64,000 nt of DNA from assembly GCF_008929045.1 (NCBI RefSeq), contig NZ_VFAH01000008.1:186001-250000 (forward strand), read 5' to 3'. Under the pieces are notes generated by a model, which saw only the letters and a program-made list of their open reading frames with translations, searched no databases and had not been told where the DNA came from. Position 1 is the stretch's first letter. Every line of letters starts with the position of its first letter. The translations under genes and the position numbers were made by a program. This stretch comes from Noviherbaspirillum aerium (GTDB taxonomy: Bacteria; Pseudomonadota; Gammaproteobacteria; Burkholderiales; Burkholderiaceae_D). Of this stretch, positions 54,980-63,267 are shown in pieces.

Positions 54980-56038
54980 TCAGGTTTCTACAGCGACAGC
55001 GACTTGTTCGATACGCGCAATCAATTCCCGGGCAACCGGGTCAAGTTGCGCCATCGACAAGCCATCAAGCATGATTTTCGGAGACGCATCGATCTCCGGA
55101 TAATTGCGCAGAATCGAGCGCCGATAGGTTGGATCATAATGATGCCGCATCAGGCGCTCGAACAACTCCGGCACATTCTTTTGTGACGCCAGGCTTTCCC
55201 ACCGTTCGAATTCCTCGCCGCCAACCAGCGAACGCAGGTATCGCAGGCGCTCGATCAACGATCCCGGATCCTCTTCGAAATGGGCATATTCTTCGCGCAG
55301 CAGCTGTACGCGCTGCGCCATCGGCGCATCGATCGAGATCGTCGTGCCTGCGCGCATGGTGTTGAGCAACGCATCAGGCAACTGTACCTGTCCGATTTTC
55401 TTGCTTTCGGATTCCACCCAGACAGGCCGTGTGCTGTCGAATGTGGAAAGCCGTTCAAGCAGCCGGCTGTCGAACAGTTTTTGCGTAGGCTGCTGCTTGC
55501 CCGGGACCGCACCGATGATGGAGCCACGGTGCGTTGCAAGATCCTCAAGATCAAGCACCTGAGCGCCGTTGTCTTGCAATGCTGTCAACAGGCGGGTCTT
55601 GCCGCAGCCGGTTGGACCAGACACGACGATATAGTGAAACCGGGAAGGCACGATGCCAAGTTGTTCATTGACCCAGCGGCGGTACGCTTTCCAGCCGCCC
55701 TTGACACGCTCCACCCGATAACCGATCGTTTCCAGCACATCCTGCCATACCTTGCTGCGCTTGCCGCCGCGGAAGCAGTACACCAGGATACGGCTCCTGT
55801 TGCCGTACTGCGAAAGGTGGGTTTCAATATGCCGGGCGATATTCTGAAGCGAATAACGCGCGCCCAACTGGTAGGCCGCAAGCGGATTCGTCCGGTGCAG
55901 TGTGCCGACCTCCGCGAATTCCGCATTGTCGACAACTGGCAGGTTGACTGCGCCGGGAATGTGGTCTTCATCGAATTCCCGCGGACTGCGGGCGTCGATG
56001 ATCAGGTCAAAGGATTTGAAATCGTACATACCGCGCAT
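54980..56038 (-). CDS. selU: tRNA 2-selenouridine synthase
   Basis: About 352 aa. An N-terminal rhodanese domain (LIIDARSPREFDEDHIPGA; active cysteine in LVYCFRGGKRS) is joined to a P-loop domain (VVSGPTGCGKTRLL). The protein replaces sulfur of 2-thiouridine with selenium at the wobble position of some tRNAs, using selenophosphate. The start is uncertain: ATGs at 56119, 56074, 56038 and 56029 are all in frame, and 56038 fits the family best. It diverges from selD, its source of selenophosphate. Confidence 0.94.
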   Translation of the reverse strand: MRGMYDFKSFDLIIDARSPREFDEDHIPGAVNLPVVDNAEFAEVGTLHRTNPLAAYQLGARYSLQNIARHIETHLSQYGNRSRILVYCFRGGKRSKVWQDVLETIGYRVERVKGGWKAYRRWVNEQLGIVPSRFHYIVVSGPTGCGKTRLLTALQDNGAQVLDLEDLATHRGSIIGAVPGKQQPTQKLFDSRLLERLSTFDSTRPVWVESESKKIGQVQLPDALLNTMRAGTTISIDAPMAQRVQLLREEYAHFEEDPGSLIERLRYLRSLVGGEEFERWESLASQKNVPELFERLMRHHYDPTYRRSILRNYPEIDASPKIMLDGLSMAQLDPVARELIARIEQVAVAVET

Positions 56039-56212
56039 TGTAAAGGGTTTCAGCCCGATCCCTTCATGATTCATCGACTTTGAGGCCGGCCGGAACGGTT
56101 TCCGTATCACCTTCCTCAACCGCCCGACCGGCAGAAAGCCGACTGCAGCGCCGGCCTACATCAGCGATAATCACCGCCTTGGCCGACACTTATTATTCCC
56201 TCTACGAAAATC

Positions 56213-57271
56213 ATGAGCGCTACTCCTTCATCCGCACTGCGTTTGACCTCTTTTTCCCACGGCGGCGGCTGCGGCTGCAAGATCGCCCCGGGAATCCTCG
56301 CCGACATTCTGAAGAAGTCGAGCGGCTTCCCTGTTCCCAAGGAATTAATGGTTGGCATCGAGACCGCGGATGATGCCGCGGTCTACAAGCTCAATGATGA
56401 GCAGGCGCTGATCGCCACGACGGATTTCTTCATGCCCATCGTGGACGATCCCTACGATTTCGGCCGCATCGCCGCCACCAATGCCATTTCGGACGTTTAT
56501 GCAATGGGCGGAACGCCTATCATGGCGCTGGCCCTGGTCGCGATGCCGATCAATCAGTTGCCGGTTGACGTCATCGGCAAGATCATTCAGGGCGGAGAAT
56601 CCATCTGCGCCGAGGCGGGCATTCCCATTGCCGGCGGCCATACGATTGACTCGGTCGAACCGATCTACGGCCTGGTCGTGATGGGCCTTGTACATCCATC
56701 AAGAGTCAAGCGGAATGCAGACGCGAAAATGGGCGACAAGCTGGTGCTAGGCAAACCGCTGGGCGTTGGCATTCTTTCGGCCGCACTCAAGAAGGAAGCG
56801 CTTGATGCCGCGGGCTACCAGGCAATGATCGACAATACGACCAAGCTCAACAAGCCGGGCAAGGCCCTCTCCGATCTTTCCGGCGTCCATGCGCTTACCG
56901 ACGTCACCGGTTTCGGGCTGCTGGGCCATGCGCTGGAACTGTCGCGCGGAGCCGGCCTCGGTATCCGCATTGACATGCCTAAGGTGCCGCTCCTTCCCGG
57001 TGTCACTGACCTGGCGACGCGGGGATTCATTACCGGTGCATCGGCCCGCAACTGGGCGGGATACGGCAACGACGTACTGCTCGAGGATTCAATTTCACCG
57101 GTGCAACAGGCGCTGCTCACCGACCCCCAGACTTCGGGCGGATTGCTGGTTTCCTGCGGCGCAGACAAGGTCGACCAGGTATTGGCGGTTTTCCGGGAAC
57201 AGGGATTCAATGATGCCGCGGTCATCGGGGAAGTTACCGGCGGACCCGCGGGCGTGCGCGTCCAAGGATGA
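56213..57271 (+). CDS. selD: Selenide, water dikinase
   Basis: A 352-aa selenophosphate synthetase. The N-terminal active site reads SHGGGCGCKI with Cys at about 20 and 22, so it uses cysteine and not selenocysteine. DDAAVYKLNDEQALIATTDFF, GRIAATNAISDVYAMGG and DVTGFGLLGHALEL follow as in AIR-synthase-like enzymes. It makes selenophosphate from selenide and ATP. The pairing with selU points to use in tRNA modification. No selA, selB or selC was seen in the window. Confidence 0.96.
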   Translation: MSATPSSALRLTSFSHGGGCGCKIAPGILADILKKSSGFPVPKELMVGIETADDAAVYKLNDEQALIATTDFFMPIVDDPYDFGRIAATNAISDVYAMGGTPIMALALVAMPINQLPVDVIGKIIQGGESICAEAGIPIAGGHTIDSVEPIYGLVVMGLVHPSRVKRNADAKMGDKLVLGKPLGVGILSAALKKEALDAAGYQAMIDNTTKLNKPGKALSDLSGVHALTDVTGFGLLGHALELSRGAGLGIRIDMPKVPLLPGVTDLATRGFITGASARNWAGYGNDVLLEDSISPVQQALLTDPQTSGGLLVSCGADKVDQVLAVFREQGFNDAAVIGEVTGGPAGVRVQG

Positions 57272-57282
57272 TGAACTGAATA

Positions 57283-57729
57283 TCATCTCGCCCTGTCCTG
57301 CTTGCCATATCCCTTCAGCACCGCCCGGAATTGCGCAAACTTGACCGGCTCGTCAAAGATGAGTTCGAATCCGGCTTGCCGTGCCTGCTGATGTTCGTGC
57401 GGGTCGTCAAAGCCGGTGACGGCAATCAGGGGGATATGAGAGCAGACCGGGTCGGCTCTCAACTCGCGGGCGATATCGAGGCCGTTTTTCTCCCCCGGCA
57501 ACCTCAGATCACAAAACACCAGGTCTGGAAGGCTGTTTCGAATGGTCGCAGGACCTGTACGGGCGTTGAAGGCAGCCTGGGTTGAGCAGCCCATCACCTC
57601 AAGCAGGTGGCAGAACAATGTGGCAAGATCCTCGTTGTCCTCGATGACCATGACCCGCATTCGCGGGGGCCGTCGTTGTTGTCTTCCAGAGTTAAATTCG
57701 AGCTCATCAGATTCAAGAAAGCGAAGCAT
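57283..57729 (-). CDS. Single-domain response regulator with altered switch lysine
   Basis: A 148-aa receiver protein. The acidic pocket is VMVIEDNED, the phospho-acceptor is Asp74 in LVFCDLRLPGE, and the switch Thr is in LIAVTGFD. The conserved Lys-Pro of the last strand reads Glu-Pro (FDEPV, residue 127), so the lysine that contacts the phosphate is missing, unless Lys130 serves. There is no output domain. The frame runs to 58029 but the extra N-terminus is not protein-like; 57729 or 57660 is the likely start. The gene ends 11 bases from the selD stop. Confidence 0.82.
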   Translation of the reverse strand: MLRFLESDELEFNSGRQQRRPPRMRVMVIEDNEDLATLFCHLLEVMGCSTQAAFNARTGPATIRNSLPDLVFCDLRLPGEKNGLDIARELRADPVCSHIPLIAVTGFDDPHEHQQARQAGFELIFDEPVKFAQFRAVLKGYGKQDRAR

Positions 57730-58013
57730 GAAGCTCGGAGCATCTAGTCGATCGTCCTGTTCTCGGGAAGGCGCGCTGGACAATAAGTTCCCGGAGGCGG
57801 CAGATGCACAGCCGGAGATACGCCGGTAGGCGGAAGACGCCGTTCCCGGTAGCAGGAACACGGAGCCAAGCGCTTTCGTTGCTTCCGTGGAGAGCCACGC
57901 CGCGGAGCCTGCAATATTGCTTTTGACGAAAAGCCCTGTGGAATTGAACAATCGCTTCCCGCTGTTGACCAAGCAGAACTTGCAATCTTGATTTAGCTCC
58001 TGGAGGAAACAGC

Positions 58014-59093
58014 ATGCATCCCATGTCATCCGGCATACGCTGGTGGTTTGAGTCGATGGACCGGACCCGTCGCAACCGCGGCGCGGTGATGGATCGCATG
58101 GGCTACGGCCCGGTCGAAACGCCGCATGAAGTTGTGTTGTCGGCTCAGGGCATGCGCTTGCGCCGGTACAGTGCCAAGCCGCGCACCGGCAAGGCCGTGC
58201 TCATCGTGCCGGCACCAATCAAGCGTCATTACATCTGGGATCTCGATCCGGAATGCAGCGTGGTGCAGCGCCTGCTCAACGAAGGTTTCCAGGTCTGGCT
58301 GGTGGAGTGGCTGGAACCCGGCGAGGCCGACCATCATTTCGGCCTTGAGCATTATGCGCTGCACATGCTCGACCAATGCCTCGACGCCATCCGCAATGAG
58401 GGCGGTCCGGCGGCTTTATCCTTGTACAGCCATTCCCTTGGCGGCGTCTTCGCCACCATTTATGCCGCACTCAGGCCGGAGCGGGTATCCGGACTGGTGC
58501 AGGTCGAGTCTCCGCTGCATTTCGCGCGCGGGTCGGGATCATTCGGGCCCTTGGTGGCCTTCGGACCACAGCCTGAGAAAGTCACGCAGTTGTTTGGCTG
58601 TATTCCCGGTTCGGTGCTCAACCTGGCCAGCATGGTGGCGTCGCCAGCCACCTTCGGTTCGGAACGAATCGCAGACATGTTCGCCAGCATGGGTTCGAAA
58701 AAACATATGCGCAGCCATCTCCTGGTCGAGCGCTGGACGCTTGATGAAGCCCCCATGTCTCCCGCCTTGTTTGAAGATGTCGTCGACGGTCTCTACCGGC
58801 GCGATGCCTTCATGCAGGGGGCACTGGAGATTGGAGGCAAGCGTATCGGTCCTCAGGACGTCGTGTCGCCATTGCTGGCCATCTATGATCCCCGAAGCAC
58901 TATCATCCCGCCCTCTTCCATCATCGCATTTCACGAGGCCGCTGCCAGTCCAGTCAAGAGACTGATCGCCTACCACGGCGATACCGGAGTGGCCCTTGCC
59001 CATGTGGGCGCGCTGGTCGGCTACAATGCCCACGCCGAAATATGGCCGGAAGTAATTGAATGGACCGGAGACATCGCCCGTGACTGGCATTGA
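58014..59093 (+). CDS. PhaC-like alpha/beta hydrolase with serine nucleophile
   Basis: A 359-aa protein resembling class III poly(3-hydroxyalkanoate) synthase in layout (VLIVPAPIKRHYIWDL, WLVEWLEPGEADHHFGLEHY), with the triad Ser141 (LYSHSLGG), Asp292 (AIYDPRST) and His330 (ALAHVGALVG). True PHA synthases carry cysteine at the nucleophile site, so this is more likely an esterase, depolymerase or transferase. The start has GGAGG upstream. It stands alone; no phaA, phaB or phaE is near. Confidence 0.85.
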   Translation: MHPMSSGIRWWFESMDRTRRNRGAVMDRMGYGPVETPHEVVLSAQGMRLRRYSAKPRTGKAVLIVPAPIKRHYIWDLDPECSVVQRLLNEGFQVWLVEWLEPGEADHHFGLEHYALHMLDQCLDAIRNEGGPAALSLYSHSLGGVFATIYAALRPERVSGLVQVESPLHFARGSGSFGPLVAFGPQPEKVTQLFGCIPGSVLNLASMVASPATFGSERIADMFASMGSKKHMRSHLLVERWTLDEAPMSPALFEDVVDGLYRRDAFMQGALEIGGKRIGPQDVVSPLLAIYDPRSTIIPPSSIIAFHEAAASPVKRLIAYHGDTGVALAHVGALVGYNAHAEIWPEVIEWTGDIARDWH

Positions 59094-59141
59094 TGTCTCG
59101 GGCGGAGCGACCATGACGGACGCAGGGTGTATGCCCCGGAT

Positions 59142-59477
59142 TTACTTGTTCGCTGAGCCGCCACCCTGGCCGGCGGCGCTGCCGTGGCCCGCGCCATGAC
59201 TGCTTCCATGGCCGGACTGCCGTCCAGAATGCTGTTTGCCGTGCTTGCGGCCGTCACCTGACGCGCTGCTGCCGGAACCACTGGAACCACTGGAACCGGA
59301 TGTCATGTTCTGGCTTGCCGCCTGCTGGCGAGCCTGAATGTCTGCAGCCCGCTGCTCCACGTCAGCCACGCGTGCCGGATCCGTGCTTTCACGGATTTCC
59401 GATGCCGGTGACTGGGCATGCGCAATGCCTGCGCATGCAAGTGCCGAGACGAGCACTGTCAATCTAGATATGTACAT
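59142..59477 (-). CDS. Exported Gly/Ser/His-rich protein, 111 aa
   Basis: A signal peptide covers about 1-22 (LVSALACAGIAHAQ). A short helical part follows (ADVEQRAADIQARQQAASQN), then a Ser/Gly tract and a tail rich in His, Gly and Lys (HGKQHSGRQSGHGSSHGAGH). The tail could bind metal ions such as nickel, zinc or copper. GGAGG lies before the ATG at 59477. No known family; the tail is low complexity. Confidence 0.75.
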   Translation of the reverse strand: MYISRLTVLVSALACAGIAHAQSPASEIRESTDPARVADVEQRAADIQARQQAASQNMTSGSSGSSGSGSSASGDGRKHGKQHSGRQSGHGSSHGAGHGSAAGQGGGSANK

Positions 59478-59627
59478 TACCACCTCCAGAGCAAAGCAGA
59501 AAATTGTCCATCGCCGGTCCGCTGACGCTTATGCAGCATGGATGTACAGGTATGACTCCGGAAGCAGTTTCCGGTTTCAGATGCGGAGGCCCGAACCGGC
59601 TCAAACGACTTCGCTTCGTTATCCGGT

Positions 59628-60134
59628 TCATGAATTATTGTTGGCGTCCTGGCTGCTGGTTTGCGTAACACGTCCGCTGGTGATATCGAAATGCACGTTG
59701 AAGAACCGATGGTCGGTTCCAGCCTGATAACGCCAGTCCCATGCTTCTTCATTCTTGAGCTTGTACTGGACCACGGTACGAGGCTTGCCAAGCAGGCGGC
59801 GCACTTCATCGCGCGTCATGCCGGGTTTGATGCGGGCGAAACTTTCCTGTGTCAGAAGTTGCTTGTAATCTTTCAAAGTGCCGGACTTGTCGATCACAAA
59901 CTCCCAGGTACGAACACCTTCGGGCCCTTTCGGATATTGCAGCGCGCGAGTCCCGTCCTCGTCCTCCCACACCGTCTCCGGCTTGCCCATGACCATCCGC
60001 ACATCGGACTCCGACGAAATGCCTTTTTCCAGCTTGTCCAATCCGAACTCCTCAATCGGGCGGCCCTTATTGTCACAGCCTGCATTCAATATGGCGAAGG
60101 CGGCAAGCACCAAACCCTGTATCAATTTCCGCAT
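59628..60134 (-). CDS. Lipoprotein with two BamE/SmpA-like repeats
   Basis: A 168-aa lipoprotein. The lipobox ILNAGC puts the modified cysteine at residue 20. Two copies of the BamE-type beta unit follow: VRMVMGKPETVWEDEDGTRA with the WEFVIDKSG strand, then VRRLLGKPRTVVQYKLKNEE with WDWRYQAG. Single-copy BamE helps assemble outer-membrane proteins. The doubled form suggests a related but distinct envelope role. It sits between the His-rich exported protein and the AAA gene, all in the same direction. Confidence 0.88.
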   Translation of the reverse strand: MRKLIQGLVLAAFAILNAGCDNKGRPIEEFGLDKLEKGISSESDVRMVMGKPETVWEDEDGTRALQYPKGPEGVRTWEFVIDKSGTLKDYKQLLTQESFARIKPGMTRDEVRRLLGKPRTVVQYKLKNEEAWDWRYQAGTDHRFFNVHFDITSGRVTQTSSQDANNNS

Positions 60135-60235
60135 ATCGTTCCTTTACAGCGCATTCCCTTACAGCGGCAAGCCGCAAAACCGGCTACAGGACAGACCTTG
60201 ATTCAAGCTGCAAGGCTGTCCGGCATGCGCCGCAA

Positions 60236-61189
60236 TCAGAAGCCTATCCGGCGCTTGTTGTTCTCGGACTTGAGCCGCAGGTCATCAGGAACAAGCGATG
60301 ATCTTCCCGCAGCAACGGCATAGCCAAGTCCGTCGAGCAAGGCCTTGCGCATTTCACGCGGCGAGACGTCGGCCAGCTTGCCGAGCACACTATCGGTCAG
60401 CTCGTTATCAACGTCCTTGAGGCGCAGTTCCTTCAACAGCCCTTCGTACACCCGCTGGGCAATCACGGCGGACTGTTCCGCAGTCGGCGATGGCACCTCG
60501 TATACCGCCATGCGCGACAGCAATGCCTCGGGAATGCCGTCCAGGCTGTTGGCCGTCAGCACCCAGAATACCTGGCTTGCATCGAGATCGACATCAATGA
60601 ATTCGTCATGAAACGCGCGGGAGGTCTCCGGTTCCAGCAACTGGTATAGCGCGGCCATCGGATCGGACTGGGTCGAGCCGGTAGCCTTTTCCACTTCATC
60701 GAGAAGCACCACGGGATTGGCGAATTTGCCGCGCACCAGGCGCTCCGCGACCTTGCCGCACTTGGCGCCCTTCCACGTAGACGAACTTCCCGTGATCACG
60801 AAACCGGCGGACAAGGCATTCATGCTGATGAACTCGAACTCCGTGCCGAGCACCGCCGCAAGCCGTTTGCCGAAATGCGTCTTGCCGACCCCTGGATCGC
60901 CCAGCAGCAGTACCGGCATCACGTTGAATCCCGCTCCGCCGGCAATGGCTAACCCAAGGTAACGCTTCAGATCGTCAAGTACTTCACCAAAATTCGGGCA
61001 ATCATCATATAGCGGTTCCAGGGCGTTGGTGGAGGACGGCGTCGTGACGAATCGTTCCGCACCGAGTTCAAGCATGTTTTCGTAAAAGGCGTCCAGCTCA
61101 GTCGATTTCAGTGCACGTGCTCTGGCCTGGGCGTTCTCAACGTCCTTCATGTTATAGATTGGATGAGAGCGGGCGAGTGTAATCGTCAT
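60236..61189 (-). CDS. Stand-alone Lon-like AAA ATPase
   Basis: A 317-aa AAA protein that resembles the ATPase part of Lon: Walker A LLGDPGVGKTH near 100, Walker B VVLLDEVEKA near 175, sensor 1 with FWVLTANSLDGIPEALLSRM, and sensor 2 near SPREMRKALLDGL. There is no N-terminal substrate domain and no Ser-Lys protease domain, so it is not Lon itself. It could be a remodelling ATPase. GAGGAG lies before the ATG at 61189; the frame opens to 61237. The partner is unknown. Confidence 0.85.
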   Translation of the reverse strand: MTITLARSHPIYNMKDVENAQARARALKSTELDAFYENMLELGAERFVTTPSSTNALEPLYDDCPNFGEVLDDLKRYLGLAIAGGAGFNVMPVLLLGDPGVGKTHFGKRLAAVLGTEFEFISMNALSAGFVITGSSSTWKGAKCGKVAERLVRGKFANPVVLLDEVEKATGSTQSDPMAALYQLLEPETSRAFHDEFIDVDLDASQVFWVLTANSLDGIPEALLSRMAVYEVPSPTAEQSAVIAQRVYEGLLKELRLKDVDNELTDSVLGKLADVSPREMRKALLDGLGYAVAAGRSSLVPDDLRLKSENNKRRIGF

Positions 61190-61739
61190 AAATAACTCCT
61201 CTTTCGCATGCAATCTTTCAAGGGGGCGTACAGGCAAAATTTACAATCAGAATGCCAATCCTGTCTGCGTTTTCCCAACTTTACTGCGCTTCGACTTGCC
61301 TTTGCCGTCTTTTTGCAAGCAGACGCAGGGGCACACAGTCTTGCAAACCTACATACAGATGGTTATGCAAGCTTTGTTCCAAGTGCAAGGATTTCCCGCA
61401 AGCCACTTGCGTCTTTATTCCAACGAAAACACGGGCGGATGTCAATGCCTGTCCAGAGAACTGCTCGAGGAACGCCGCAAAGGTGAAGATTGATGAGGAA
61501 AATCCGGCAAACCGGCAAACCGGCAATTCGCGGCAATTCGTTTCACACCGGTTGCGGTAGGAGAATGCTGTTGCGCAAATGCAAGCCAGGCACCGGGATG
61601 CCGCATATGTTCCTACGCCCATTTGCCTGTGCGCGCATAGGGCCCCAGGAATAGAAGTCGCCGGCACCGCGCCGCCAGGCGACGACTCCCATGTCATGCA
61701 AGGTAGATGGCCAGGACGAGATCGGCATTGACGCCGCGT
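61190..61739. other. Gene-free stretch with short tandem repeats
   Basis: No supported gene. At 61504-61540 the sequence CCGGCAAA repeats twice and is followed by two copies of CGGCAATTCG. Frames across the stretch have no ribosome site. One minus-strand frame (61543 and upstream) ends with a plausible-looking peptide but begins inside prs. Confidence 0.5.
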
Positions 61740-62645
61740 TCAAGCGGCGGCGGAAAACCTCGGCAGGAATTCGGCGGCGGCAACGGCGACTGCTTCCTCC
61801 AGCGCAATGCAGTTGCTGGGATGGACGATGCTGTTGCAGCTGAGGATACGGCCGGCCCCGGCAGCGCGCATTTCCTCGATGGCGCCATCGGCGAACACCC
61901 CATGGACCGCTATGCATACCGGGGGGGCGATGCCGGCCGCCCGCAGATGCCGTATCGCGGCGATCATTGTCTTGCCGGTGGAAGCAATATCGTCGACGAT
62001 AACCGGAGTCATGTTTTCCCACCCGCCCGTTTCGGGCGCGGTGACTTCCACATCGCGGTCGCCATAGCGCGTCTTCTTCAGGATGGCATGCGAGCAGCCG
62101 ACCGCGCTCGCCACCTTTGCCGCCCATTGCTCGCTTTCCGCATCCGGCCCCACAATGACAGGACGGCTTACGTTTTCCCTGATCCATGCTGCGATCATGG
62201 GGGCGGATTGCACCACCTTCGTCGGAACGGAATAGATCTCGTCGAGCGAGTGATGGCGGTGCAGATGCGGATCGACGGTGACAAGCCAGTCAAAGGCCCC
62301 GGATAGAAATCGCCCCATGTGTTTCGAGGCCGCACCTTCACCGGATTTGAAATGCGAGTCCTGCCGCATATAGGCAAGATAAGGCGCGATCAGCCCGACG
62401 CTGCGCGCGCCGAGTTCGCGTGCGGTACTGGCCGCGAGATATAGACGGATCAGTTTATCGTCCGGCTTGTGCAGCGTGCATAACAGCGCCACATCCCTGT
62501 CCTTCACCGGTGTCAGCAGCCGAACATACGATTCGCCATCCGGGAAAAGCCTGGTCTCCATATCACCCAGTTCGCAGGCCATCGCCGTGGAGACCGAAGC
62601 GGCGAACGCTTCGTTTCCCGGCAGCGGAAACAGTACCGACATCAT
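61740..62645 (-). CDS. Divergent ribose-phosphate pyrophosphokinase
   Basis: A 301-aa PRPP synthetase-type protein. It has FPDGESYVRL near 35, a TARELGARSVGLIAPYL segment, the altered flexible loop YMRQDSHFKSGEGAASKHMG, and a PRPP-binding loop VIVDDIASTGKTM in place of the usual VDDMIDTAGT. It is short of the normal 310-315 residues and looks like a paralogue, not the housekeeping Prs. GGGAG lies before the ATG at 62645. It diverges from prkA. Confidence 0.88.
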   Translation of the reverse strand: MMSVLFPLPGNEAFAASVSTAMACELGDMETRLFPDGESYVRLLTPVKDRDVALLCTLHKPDDKLIRLYLAASTARELGARSVGLIAPYLAYMRQDSHFKSGEGAASKHMGRFLSGAFDWLVTVDPHLHRHHSLDEIYSVPTKVVQSAPMIAAWIRENVSRPVIVGPDAESEQWAAKVASAVGCSHAILKKTRYGDRDVEVTAPETGGWENMTPVIVDDIASTGKTMIAAIRHLRAAGIAPPVCIAVHGVFADGAIEEMRAAGAGRILSCNSIVHPSNCIALEEAVAVAAAEFLPRFSAAA

Positions 62646-63267
62646 TGCACACTCCCTATGCACTATTGCTTGCGTCCACTTTATCGGCGGGCTCCGCAAA
62701 GCCTCTGCGTTAGCGCAGAAAGCCGTCAATCTGTCAGCAGCAAAACGACACTGCCAATGACACTTGAGCATGATCAATCATCGCACCGATCCTTGCATCG
62801 TTGGAGATACCTGCGACTCACTACGAATGATGAAGCGTTCGGATAACTCAGCGTGTATTACCTGTAATTTTTTCAAAGGAAATGTTTGGGTTGGCGCGAT
62901 GAATACCCCTGCACAAATGATCCTGCACATGGTTCGATCCGGCCAAACTCCGCTGCCCCGGAAAGCGTTTCGGGGGCACGAAAGCGGTCTCGCAAGCGGT
63001 CCCGAAAACAGGAATGGCACCGGTGTGATTTTAGTCTGCAGGAGACCAGCTTCCTCTTGTGTTGGTGCTTGCATGCATCTTGCTTGAACGATTTATGTGC
63101 GCGAGCACCTCGAATGAACAGGACACCGGATGCACGTGAAATCATTGACGATCCTCATCATTTAATTTTTCCAGCGCGCCCTATACTTAACTTGAGCGCG
63201 ACAGAAACGTAAACCGATATCGTGTGTCCATCCTGAACATGCGATGAACCTGCGGGGAGCACATGCA
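62646..63267. other. Divergent promoter region between prs and prkA
   Basis: No supported gene. It includes an imperfect hairpin around CCCCGGAAAGCGTTTCGGGG (near 62957). Both flanking genes must have promoters here. A frame on the plus strand (62764-63087) has no family or ribosome site. Confidence 0.5.

Noticed and set aside
57730-58029. N-terminal extension of the response regulator
   Set aside because: The composition is not protein-like, and it would overlap the start of the PhaC-like gene.
61281-61697. Minus-strand frame between the AAA gene and prs
   Set aside because: Crosses the tandem repeats, has no ribosome site and no family.
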